Source: Phoronis australis (lineage: Eukaryota > Phoronida > Phoronidae). From it: a stretch of DNA of 61,659 nt. Below, in pieces: positions 32,309 through 45,900 of this stretch; the first letter of the stretch is position 1, and the number at the start of each line of letters is the position of its first letter. The stretch covers positions 2,989 to 64,647 of the forward strand of contig NMRA01000491.1 of assembly GCA_002633005.1 (NCBI GenBank). Direction: 5' to 3'. A model generated the notes under the pieces. The model did not search any database. It worked only from the letters and a program-made list of their open reading frames with translations, and had not been told where the DNA came from. The position numbers and the translations under genes were made by a program.

Positions 32309-35300
32309 ATGTGTGCATAATTATGTATATATATTTATAAGACTGGTTTCAAAACAGTAAGTTGCCTAAATCAAAAGTGCGATCATTGTCCAGTTTTAAA
32401 CGAATACAAGACCTGCCCACAACTTCAATTGGACAGTAAACTTGAGAAGAGATGTAAAACAATTATTAAGTTGACACAATTATGTTGGGCAGCCATTCAA
32501 CACAGTTCAGGGGGAGGCATGCTTCAGGGTTTTAAATAATTTGCCTTATAAGCAGGAATAATAACAAACTAAAGTACCTATTAGTGTTCTACTGGTCGGT
32601 CATGTGAATTGACACAGAAACAGTGACAATACCCCTTGCCCCCAGTGACAGTGTTGAATGGTATCACCCCCACCCCTTGAGTTAGTCTACACCTTCTCCT
32701 ACACCCATTTCCTGCATAGATAACCACTGAGTTGCCACGACAACACCCTCCCTCACATCCTTGCACACATCGCCTTAGTCTTACCTGATCCTTCAGTTCA
32801 GTCAGTTGTTGTGACAAGACTTGCACTAGTTTGTTGGTCGCTTCAAGTTGGCTCTGTAAGTTGCGTAGCTCGTTCTGTTCGTTCTCACCGTCGTCGGCTG
32901 CGAGGGACATGGCTCGCATGCGAGGGAACCAGTCCAGGTCACGGTTCTGAAAGGACCATAGTGTCATAGAACTAAGATGAACATGAAAACTGTGATGTGG
33001 ATCATGACTTGCGTCACAGTTTTCATTTTCAACTTTCTCCTGTCATAGGACTCTGAAAAGCAATAACCATAGAAGCAGTACCGTGGATTCCAAAAGAGTT
33101 GCCACCACTCAAGAGTCTCCAGGAGGGCCCATTTGGAATAAAGGTGTGAAAAAGCCACCGCGTAGACATAGTGATAATGATGACTTGGGAAAAAATAAAA
33201 TTAGTTAACATGTAGGACAAGCCTGGGTATTGAGCTGAATATCTACACATAACTATAAGTTTTCAACTTGGTAAAGGTACATATTTTCAACTTGGTAAAA
33301 GTACATATTTTCAACTTGGTAAAAGTACATATTTTCAACTTGGTAAAAGTACATATTTTCAACTTGGTAAAAGTACATATTATTTTCTGAGAGCAGAAAG
33401 CCATTAGAATTTCATTTTTGACTTTTTACCAATCTGCCTTTAATTGGGTCATGTGAACATGTCTTTTTACTGGGAAAAAGGAAAGGTACGGTGATAACAA
33501 AACATTTAAATAGTATGATCAAATTTTATTTGATATAAATGTTCACCCCGAGATCTCCAAAATGCTGTGGCAGTTTTCCAAAATGTTTCAGTTTTGTTTA
33601 AAAAAACAAACTTGGGCCTTTATCTAGGGTCTTACATAACCTTTAACGGGTTTGCTGGACCTTACACAGCTCAAGCTACCTAACCATTACAATTCACAAC
33701 GACGCATCATCAGATTGACCTACTTTGATCATTGAGTAGACGTAGCTTTCGGGCCCCGTGAACTCTGTCGGGTCTTTGACCTTCACAAGAACGATGAAGT
33801 ACAAGTAATGCCACATGTTATGTTCTGAGCGCACGTGCTCCTCAAACGACACAGCTTTGTTGTCAAACGACGACCGATCCAAGCCTGCGAAGCACGTCAT
33901 AAGCTAGGTTAGAACACTCTAGACCATTATGGGAATTAAAAAAAGCTTTTGATCGAGACTACTTATCGTATCAAATTGGTCTGGACATGTTTTCACAACA
34001 AAAACAAAGAAATCACTGTGATATCAGAGCTTGGGAGAGCTGACAGTTTGTTATTGCTGACAGAGCAGGATCAGTAAGGTATGGCTGCTATGGTCTCAAG
34101 TGACAACAAACTGACAATTTTTGACAAGCCCAGGAAATCAATTTTACAACTGGGGTCTAAATCAAAACTTTGTGATAGAATGAAGGCTTACTGTGAATGT
34201 AACATATTTCCAAAACACGCATCACATTATCATGACCTGTGATGTAACTCACTATCCATTATCACCACTGTTGACTAACCTGCACACTTGTTATACAAAG
34301 ACGAACTCTTAAATCGAAAGCTTAAAATAAAATATTTCAACAAGTATTAAGGGATTCTAATGGGTCTGTGAACTTCTACAATCCCTACATGACCACAATA
34401 TTATGTTAATGAGACTCTTCCGAGTTTTGTACCCTAAAAGGTATATTGCAACATAACAAAGACCAACCAATCATACCATAGCTATTGGCCATTTGAGTCT
34501 TTGTATGTCACACTCAAGTCAGAAAGATAATAAAATGACACATAGATAATGAAATTTGTTACCTTCTATTTTCAAAATTTTGTGAAATTCCCAATATGTG
34601 CAGTGCTATTAAGGTATTAAGTTTATGGATGGTGGCCATGGATACCGGGATTAAAAAATATACGATACAAACCACAGATGAAGCACGTATTTTTCAATAT
34701 TTCGTCTTTCTGTTGTTTTTCACTCCTGAGGTCAGCAAACGTGTCAATGATGACACCAAATATGAGGTTGAGAACGATGATGATGACGATGACGAAGAAT
34801 AAAAGATCGTAGATGACACGGAACATGAACAGAGGCTCCTGTGGGCAGAGATGGGAAACATGCAGTCAATAGTGCCTAACATTTCTACATAGCTTCAGTC
34901 GGACAGCTCTCTCAAAACGTCAAAGTCTATCGAACTTTGAAAAACTTTATGATGCAAGAATTACTTAGCAATGAAATGAAATTTCTATCCCAGTGAAATT
35001 GTAATGCTGTCCAACTTCAGTTGTAACTTAGAAGTTAAAATGCACAAAAAGGCACATATTTTTAAGTCACAGTGGGCAAACAGGTATAGAGATTTCAGAC
35101 TTTGAAGCAATTTAGCAATAACCGAAACAATTTTTTTTCAAAGTAAAAAAGATATTTAGCATAAATTTAGTTGGTCTAGCTTTAATCAAAGTTCGGCACA
35201 CACAATTCTTAAAGCTAATGCCAACTAAGACTCACTTCAGACCCCCATTTTCACCAACAGCAGCACCATATGTTGGAGTTGGATAGCCTCAGGATAACAA

Positions 35301-38300
35301 CTTTCATGGTTTCAGGCCATTTTCACCAACACCAATGCCACCTGTTGGAGGTGGATGGCACCAGGTTAACAAGTTCAACTTACATTACTACTAGGTTTGC
35401 GTAGGACGTCCCCTATCCCTCCTCCATTTCGCAATCCTTCATTGAGCGTGGTTACTATGCACATGATGAGAGAATCACAGGCCCGCTCCTGTGCAGTGTC
35501 ATCGCCACCCTCTCCACCAGGGGAAGTCGACAACATCTTCTCGATGTTTGCTGCAGAATAAGAATCTTATTCAAACACGGCATCCCTTTCCGTGGGTCTG
35601 TTGTGAGCAGTCCTCAACAATTTGCACACAGAGATTATTTTAGAATGCAAACACTTGCACATTAAAATTATTCTGTCATACTTAGCTTCCACATGTTCAC
35701 ACCCATTAGTATTAATTATAAACTGCGGCTTGCAAGATTTTGATCCGTTCACTTTTCATTTGTAATTGCATGGATTTTTAACCCAATATACAATGAACAC
35801 GCGCATTTAAACATACAGGTTCCGTTATTTCCCTTGATCAGATATGAACCAAGAAATGTCTCCTCAAACGTGGCCTTGTGTTGGTACACACACACTTGAT
35901 ACCACAATAAATTCATTTCCTTCAGTCCCACCTGTGTCATTACTGTCCACCAGTTTCCTTGTTGACCCATCAGGACAGCCATCCTTAGTGGTGCAGGTTC
36001 CATTGTTTGCCACTGTAGCAGCACCAGTCATCCCTGTGGCGCTCGCTACAACCGTGGCTGCTGTTCTTATGACATCTGTTGATGCAAGATCAAGTTAAAA
36101 TTCAGAGCAGAATTGAAATTACTCAAATAAAAAATATGTGGGAAAAGATGAAATTTTTGATAGCTTTTATTCCAGGAAATGAGCCAAGGAGGCAGATGTG
36201 GAACATGAAAGTGACAAGAGGTCTGTTCAAAAATGTGTTATGCTAATACTTGGACACAACAAAGGGCAAGTGTTTCAATTCGTCAGTAGAAAAGAGCCTC
36301 ATAACTCGATTTCACAACAAATTCAACTTAAGCCCAAACCTATTATCACAAATACGTGACTACTGATAAACAGTGAAATTATGGTTAAGGAAGACATAAA
36401 GAAAATAAACTGCAGTGACTATAATACATCAGTTGTGAACATTAATAATACAACAGTTGTGAACATTATTATACATCAGTTGTGGGCATTATTATACATC
36501 AGTTTTGAACATTAATAATACATCAGTTGTGAACATTAATAATACATCAGTTGTGAACTATTGACTAATTCAATGAGATAGTTATATTTGCAATAACTAA
36601 AACCTAACACCAACTAAAATACTAATTCTGTAATTAACTAATACTTAACACTTAAAACCGAAATAATGGCAACGATTCACAAGTACTCGTGCCACTAAAA
36701 AATCAACATGAAAAAGACACCTCTTCTTGGTCAGGAGTGACACTTCATTAAACCCTACGCCGTGCTAGGCACCCACCTGAGTTGACTGGCATTGAGCTGA
36801 CCTCCAACAGGAAGTCGTCTTGGAAGAAGATGAAGCCAACAATAGAGAAGATGTAGATGAGGATGACCGCCAGGACAGTGGTCATCCAGATGGACCGAAA
36901 ATTCTTGGTTACTGACCGGATCACATTCCTGAGTGTCTCCTCTTGATACACGATATCAGTTAACTGCAAGCAACATAATGACAGAGTTTGATGATATGAT
37001 ATTTATCAATTGCAAGCAGCATTGAGAGTCTGATACATAATATCAAGTCAGCAGCCAGTAGTACCAGATTTTGATATAAAATATAGGGCAGATGCAAGCA
37101 ACATCAGAGTATTTTTATTCTTGGTAACACAATGTAAAGCATTATGGAAAAAGTTCTTGAACTTGGGACAAAGATAATTGCTGAAATGGACATAATTTCT
37201 ATTTTTCAGACGTTTACAACATAGCTGCAAATGCCCAAATTTCAAACCACATTAAAAGCAAGCTAATTTTTCATGAAGTTATATTTTTGTTGAGAAATTT
37301 GACAAAATGTACTTTCACCTATCCAAGATATTGTGTCCTACTGAACAATTTTTCGCGTAATCTTATAACTTACCAACAGACTGTAAAAGAACTCATGAAC
37401 ACAAAGGCCCAGTACACACAGCAGAAGGTAACCAGCATTGTACACAAAGTCAAAATCTATCAGAATCTGAGACGTGGGCTTCATGAGGGTGCCATGGTTA
37501 CCAAGTAGGCTGACAATGAAAATGAACTTGTTGATGACCTGCAACAGAGGGAGACAACTCTCAAATTTGGAAACCGCGATGCATTGTGCATGCTGTGAGC
37601 CATGTTGACGTTACGAGCAATGTTGACTTGCCTAAAAGAAAAATGATTGCATCAACTGAATGTATTGAAATTCATCTGATAATCAGATGCCAACCAACGG
37701 GTTATTTTCATGAAGGTGAACTTGTTAATAGCCTGCAACAGATGGAGACAACCCTGGAGATGCACTGTGCACAACATGAGCAATTTTAACATAAACTAAA
37801 CTAGAATGCATAACGCATAATGAATGGAAATTTATCCGATAATCAGATGCCAACCAATGGGTTATTTCCGCATTGCCCACTAACGGTTTTCTAGAAGCAA
37901 ATGTCTGAGGCATCATAGGAGTATAAATTGATAAATGGACGAGTTAAAAAGCAGAAATCACAGTATTTTGTAATGTTTTGAATTTCCCAAATTTGTGATG
38001 TTGCTCTGGTTTGTTGGTTTTTATAGCAAGCAAATTAGCAGAAAAAAAAACAGGTTTATAAAGGTGGGAAAGTTCCATTAAGGTTAAGCAGAACCTAGAG
38101 AAATGTCCACATTTGGCCAACTTCGGAACATCTGATATCAAAAATGGCTGACTGGATTCATAAGAAACATCCAATTGCTTTTGAAATCTCAACTGTTGCC
38201 TAATGGGCTATCAAAAATAGGACTTCATCATGTTATTAAAAAATTTTTAAAGTTGCATAAAAGAAAACAAGAATAACTTAGAAAAACTGCAACAGTACTT

Positions 38301-38507
38301 TTGAGATTTTATCTTGGACATTTACAAAAAACTGAAGTTAAACTTTGAGCGAATCAAATTCTACAGGATTTTTATTTCAGATTCATTCGAAGTTACAATC
38401 AGTCTGGTTTTTTGCATATAAAATATTTTTATTCCTAAATACACTAAGATATACAACAATGACATGTATGCAAATGGAACACAGGTCCACACACACGCAC
38501 ACACGCA

Positions 38508-38539
<32 letters not shown>

Positions 38540-41500
38540 CACACATCTAAATAACAGAACTTCATGGTTGATCTAATCTAAATAAGTATTGAGGGTTTAA
38601 CAAAAGGCAGTTTTACAGGGTTGTACATTTCTTACTTTACAATAATTATACAAGAAACATTGAAACTGTGAATATCTAGGAATAATCTGGTCTCTTGAAC
38701 ATGTATGGATGAAATACTGGCAAATAGTTAATATGGTATTAATATCTTCAAAATTACATCCTAAATATGCTGTCAAAATAAAATTTTTATCTCAGATTAA
38801 ATCGTGTTGTGCAGTTACGTAAATTAAAAGTTTCCGAATTTCACCCCCCAAAGTTTTCACAGAGCCACATTCCACAAACATACGGTTAAAAGTTTCAACA
38901 ATTCCACAAGATGCACACTTGTCATCACTTACTAAGTTCATCTTTTTCAAATTATGTTTTGTAAACCCTTTTCTATGAATATAGAAATATAATAAAGGTT
39001 TTAACATAAGTAGGTAACAAAAGTTTGTGTGGAAGGACATTAAATTTGTTTAATTCGTTGTCGAGAGTAAATATCAGTTAAGCTGTACTCTATGTCAGGA
39101 GGTGAAACAATTTTGGAAAGCAAAATATTTCTAGAAAACACAATTTCGCTTCCCTAGAGAGTATGTATGCATTTTGAAATCGAAGGATCAGCTTTCAACT
39201 TAATCGCACGTCTCAAAGCAGCATAATGTATCCAATTTGACAGTTTATGTCATATTTTTCAAAACCTCCCATGTCAGAAATTTATTTCCAAAATTCAAAA
39301 TATCCTTCAAAAAATACCAGCCTCAAAGAAACTATTAAATAATACATTCCTCCTATTAATCAATATGTTTTTGTTATTCCACACTACTTGGTTCACAATT
39401 GTTATGTTCTTATGCAAATGAGCACAAATTTCTTACGAAGCAATCAAGATGTCAAGATAACATTTGGAAGAGACAGCAAATTACAATCATAATTTGATTT
39501 AAAAATAAAAATACCCCCATGTTTTGAAAACATACCTCGGAAACACTTTGAAAACTTCAATGTTTCCATCAAAGCAACGCATAACTCACTTAACTAGTAA
39601 TGACTTGTACATAATATTTTTATATCAGGAACTGACAAACCACCATTTTCATATTATTTATACGGGCTGTAAGAATTTTTTTAAGTATTTTACAATCAGT
39701 ATTCAATAGAGATATTGGACGCCAATTATCCAAGGACTGGTTAATAATACAAAGACTTGTCGATAAGGTTTTACATGACTTTAAGTTTTTGTTCTACTAG
39801 ATAAATGTGTCAGAGAATAGCTTCACAACTGCCTCTAAAACGGGGGGTGTAATTTGTGGGATAAATTAATTTTACATCACAATCTACTTAAAAAAGGCCA
39901 AACCAGTTCATAAATCTATTTTATCCTGATAGACTGTCCCGAGTAGAAATCACGCCCACTCGGTTCCCAAGTAGCCAGCACGCCCACTCGGTCCAGTCGA
40001 AATTCCTGAGAAAACTGCAAGTATTTCTTGTGTGGATGACGTGCCATTTCACACCAGTACAAATTACTTTCTTCTGTGGATGACGTGCCATTTCACACCA
40101 GTACAAATTACTTTCTTCTGTGGATGACATGCCATTTCACACCAGTACAAATTACTTTCTTGTGTGGATGACGTGTCATTTCACACCAGTACAAATTACT
40201 TTCTTGTGTGGATGACGTGTCATTTCACACCAGTACAAATTACTTTCTTGTGTGGATGACGTGTCATTTCACACCAGTACAAATTATGCTGGTCTTGTCA
40301 ACATACACGGCATGGAATGACCAATGACAAAAAAGAAGAAAATTTTTCAAGTGAAGTATTGCTCTACAAATTTAAAAATTAATGGATTTATGTGACAGAA
40401 ACATTTTTAGTGTTGTAAAACTTAACTGCAAGAAAATTTTTCCATGAATAAAGACAAAATAATGATAAAAAAGAGGAAACTGGAAATGAAATTAGAGGAA
40501 ATCAAAACCAAAACCAAAGAAGAGGAAATCCTCTAAACAGAGGAAAGTTCTGAGACCTGAATACAAAAGATTCTTTAGAAACAAGACATTCATTATTGGC
40601 CCAAACGGTGTGAGTGGGTAACAACCCATTCAAATCCATTATAAAAAGTCTGTCCAGTTGATAGTCCATCAAGTCTTTGAGTTTGAACCACGGCCACTTT
40701 GTGTTATTGTTTCTGTTAACTCACATTTAACAACCCCAGTATTAGCAGGGTATTCTGAAGTCCGAGTGAAAACACCACTCTCAGTATTGTGGAGACGAAC
40801 AGCGTACGTAGACTGGCTGGACTGGGCAAGGTAATGACAATCACCAAGGAGACGACCATCGCTGTCCAGATGAGACCAGACAGACGGGGGTCTAGGTCTG
40901 AAACAGTTACAGTAACAGTACAGCTGCAAGAAACAGAAAGTCTAAATAATATTCAACCTTAGTGTGTATTTAGTAAAATCATTGTAGCAGGAAAAATGTA
41001 AAATTATTTACCTCAGCTATCAAAAAAAACAACTTATACTTGACTTGACATAAATACAAACATTGTACAAATCCACTTTTTGGCAGACCCTTTTCCTACC
41101 CATGCAGGGCACTTCCAAAAATTGTGTATTCTGACAAGAATTTAATTTTACGGACCATCCACCTTCAAGAGTCTATAAATTTAAAAAGGCATTCTTTTGA
41201 CAGAACTTCTCTTTCTGTCATGAAAAGAACGTCAGTAAAAATGTTGATTTTGCAGTATATAAATAGACTTAGTCTTAAAAGCGGACACAAGCCATTGACC
41301 CTCTACTCCAGAACACATTTGGAATACTTTCCAAGTCAAACATGAGAATGACCTACGGTTGGTTTCATGAAAAGTGACCTAAGACTTAAATCATAAATTT
41401 GATCTCACAATTCTTTTCCAAAAATAATCAACTCTGACATGAGATAATTTCAACAAGTTATTTTTATACTACGACGCACTCATAATTACTGCACTAAATC

Positions 41501-42894
41501 TTTATTCAATAATTCTCGCCTTCCACATTGATCGTTATTCCATGCTGTGAAGTACCACTGTGACAATAGATATGGAGATTCACATGTTGGCATCAGTCAT
41601 CTGAATACCTTATATCTTTAAGTAATGCCCGTGAAAGTATTCCTGCTGTGTCATGGATTGTAATGCCGATTCAAGGAACTGGGATAAGCTGTTTAAATAT
41701 TCATAGATGCGGGATGTCACATTTCATCCCGTCCTGATGGTTCCCGAACAACAAAATATGGCAAAGCCCGTTGTGCGCACAGTGCCACCGTTACAATCAA
41801 TATAATCTTACCTCAAGGCCGAGAAGAGCGGGAGTGCGGAACTGTGGAGTGAGAGCGTTCGGTCAAATTTCTGCTCTAAGTCCAATGCCACATCATGAAA
41901 CAAGCGCTGTTGTGGCAATTCTTTGCCTTAGCAGACAATATGGCGGACGATTGAAATTTTATTTAGTCAAATTTTCCCACAAAAGTATAGATCAAGAAAA
42001 TTCTAGTCTATTGTTAGCTTGGGATGCGTCGTGCAGACGCCATAAAACAATATTTACAGCATTTACAGCAATGTAATCAGCTTTTGAAAAATGGAAAAAT
42101 TACAATTTTTGCAATGATTTACCAAGCACATGACAAGACAAAAGGTGCAACGTAAAACACAAGGTCATGAAATATTTACCTCTGGTTGAACTGTTGAATG
42201 GATAGAAAAATGCGATCATAATATTGATGAGAATGGTGAAGTTGAAGGAAATTATTGACCAAAGATTGAGGTGGCGACTGATCCAGTACAGGCTGTGATT
42301 GGCTGAAATGAAATGAACACATGCAGAGAAGTGGGAGTGGTTAAGAGTGCTCAAAAGAAATAGAATAAGTAAGGTGCTCCATGACTCACATTGTACTGTT
42401 ATGTTATTTCACATAATCTGGTGTCAAAATTATAAACAGCATGGCGTGACATCAATGTTAACCTCACCATAAATGCAAGTTTGGCCGAACACTTCCCCGA
42501 CTTCTATCTCAGAGTACTTTCATAATGGTGGTCACAACGTAAAAAATGTCCAAAGCTCATTGCGATTATGACAGATACACAGTACATTTAGTTATGTACT
42601 ATTAATAAACTAATTTCATTCAAGTATAGTCGAACAGACGGATAGGCCATAGGAGATTTCAAAATCAACCTGTAAGCATGTACAAAAAGGTACACGCAAA
42701 ATTCAACCATACCTTGTGAAAATTTGTGACCAACTCACAGACATACAATTTTTATAATTATTTCGCATGTCTGTTGCATAATGTGTACGTACTACTTGCT
42801 CACAAGCAGAAATAATGCTAATTTTATTATTGATGTCATGTCAATTTTGTTATGACTAATTATAATAAATAATAAGAATAATAATCAGTAATGA

Positions 42895-42925
<31 letters not shown>

Positions 42926-45900
42926 GCAACAACAACAACAACAACACATATTATAATTATTTTTACCTCTAAGCTTCTTCTGCCACTTCATTTCACCCAG
43001 CATAACCTCGTGTCGTTCAAAGAAGTCGGACACCTTGCTGCCCTGATCGTCCCTCTCAGCTGTAGTATACACCTTCAATTTGGTGTCCTCTGTCAGGTAC
43101 TCACAGATCTCTGGGATGGGGAACACAATCTGCTCCATGGTGCGGTCCTGCCGCACAATCTGACAACAACAATGGAGAACAATTATCACTCCCAGCATGC
43201 CTATTCAAAACCCATATGGGTAATAAAATAATGATTTCCGCCAAGACCATAAACCCTTTGTTAAGCTATGTTTAGTAGCACAGTCCAACTGGGACTGTTG
43301 CCTCCCTAAGAACAGGGTTCACAAACCACTTCTTACATCTTAATTTCAAAAGGCCTATTGTGTGTTAACGACACCCATGATTCAAAACAAAATGCTAAGC
43401 CATTAATTACCCCTCTATTCCCAAAATGATCAAAGAACATTATTGTAAGACTTGTAATTATTTTGATTATAATCAAAGAGAAATTAACTCATTTGAAGAG
43501 GACAACTAATTATAGGTATAACATCAATAATAACAATAACAATAATGATAAAGTTAATTAGTGCCACCAGAGGTTGGGTACAGAAAATCTATTTGAAGCT
43601 TTGTGATTAAAAAACCTGAGAAATGCAGTAAGCCTCAATAAGAGGTGCGTGACTCAAATGTGCAGTGTCTGAGTATGTCAAGTAACCTTTTTGGACCACC
43701 CTTTGGATGACACCGAATCAAAAACCAATCTTAGCTAACTCATACATATTCTAGAACACAAAATTCAATTGGAAATACATTTTGCAGCAGCTGAAGTTGC
43801 AGGCGAAGCGTATTACTTAAAATTTAACTTTTAAAATTTTAAGTTAGATACAAGTATTCCCGGTGACTTCATCTCATGTTCGAAAATGAAGGAATGACTA
43901 AAAGTTCTACTCTTTGCGTTTTGAATGCTTACCTTGTTGTTAGTTAATATTATGGGATGGCAACAGCATACTGTGCAACCTCAACAACGCAGGACACAAT
44001 ATGAGACAGACGACAACTGAATTATAGCTTTTCATTTTTTTATAAAAAACACGTTTCATTAAACCAATGCTTTACCATGCTCAAGTTCTGCACCATAGTT
44101 ACCATAAGAAAACATTTTGAAAAAATTTGAGCCTCCACAACATTGTTAGAATACTTTGAAAAACAAAAGAGCTAATTTTGGCAATTATTTTTGTCCAAAA
44201 TTGGTGAGATTTTACTGTTAGTGTAAGTCATGCTAATAATGGAATTACAAAACTATGGCAGTAGTCAGCAACAGTCCCGGCAAATGTACAGGATCTTCTT
44301 TTACTTACAACTTCAAAATGAGAAGACAGTGATCCCTCTCACCTCAGTCTGTGCTGTGCGCTTGGCAGTAATGCAATGCCTGACAGTCCTGATCATACAC
44401 ACCCCATAGTGTCCCTCCTCACCTCATTCTGTGCTGTATGCTGGCATAATGTTCCAATACCTGACAGCCCTGTTCATTCACACCTCTAGTGTCCCCCCTC
44501 ACCTCAATCTGTGCTGTATGCTGGCATAATGTTCCAATACCTTACAGCCCTGATCATACACACTCCTAGTGTCCCCCCCCCTCACCTCAATCTGTGCAGT
44601 ATGCTTGGCATAGTGTTCCAATGCCTGACAGCCCTGATCAAGTACTCCCTCATTTGCACTGGATGGCTTCAGGTGGTCGGCTAATTCCTTGTTATGATGT
44701 GACAACTGAAGAAACAGAGATCATACAAAATATTAACATGTCAAGCACAATTTCATTAATAAAAAATGAGCATCAATTTTATCAAAAGAGCCTTTTCCAA
44801 GGAAAATATTTGATTTTGTAACTTCATAACTACACTAAATTGCTTTAGACAGAGTAATTTGCTGGAAGGAATCTTAACCACAGGCCAGGAATTGACTACA
44901 CTCATATTAAAAGCTCAAATCAAAGAATGAAGTTGCAAAGGCAGTCACTTTAACCACCTGATAGTGTTAACAAACAAGTGAGAGGTTTAGTGCTGCCACC
45001 TGATGGGCCAGGATGTAAATGTTGTGCCCCACATCCTTAGGAGAAGCCCCACCCTCTTCCTCCTTTTCATCATCATCGTCTGCATACTCCTCCTCTGAGT
45101 GGTCGTCTTGGTGGAACGCATTCTTAGAGACATCCACCTGTAGGTGTGATTGACAGATGTGACACATAGGTGGGCGGAGTCAAGAGAAAAAAAATCTACA
45201 ACACAGAGCAGGCAACCCAGCAGACCATCACGTTTATGACACATAAGTCTAGCAAAGAATGAAAAATTAATGTAGACAAGAGTCTTAATATGAAATATTA
45301 AATCATAAGCAGACAGAAAACTACCCAGATTTGTTAGATAAAATACACAGCGTAGCACTTTATAACAGTTCAACAAGCTTCTAAAAACAACGGAAGGGAT
45401 TAGTCAAAATTCTGTGCAGTGAGATACCCATAATGCATCTTGAATTGTTAAAGTAATGTTAGTTAAGCTACTTATTGAGTATAGTCACACAAATTTAGTG
45501 AATACATTAGAGGCTGAAGACAGTCAAAATATCACTCCTTATCATGTATTAACGTTTGTTCAGAATGTTACCTTCACGTAAATCATATAATTGACAGAGT
45601 TTAATGTTATGTAGGACCCTAGAAAAATGTCCAATATGGCTAACTTTGGAACATCATATCTCAAAAATGACTGATTTGATGCATATGAAACTCAGATACT
45701 AAAGATTTATACAAAAATTTCAAAATGCTGCTGGGAATTGTTTTTAAAATGTTCCATTCTTACATGAAATGAGGAGCTATCAAAAATAGTACTTTATGAC
45801 TTTCATGGAAAAAATCAAAGATGCATAAATCAAAAGCCAGTCGATAAAATAGAAGAGCGTTAACTTCTTGAAATCTCAACGTGAAAATTTATATCAAATA

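Noticed and set aside
32069-32360. Cysteine/valine-rich plus-strand frames
   Set aside because: Produced entirely by the GT/TA microsatellite.
40669-40929. 86-residue minus-strand frame over an IP3 receptor exon
   Set aside because: Wrong frame; the S2-S3 sequence is in another frame bounded by proper splice sites.
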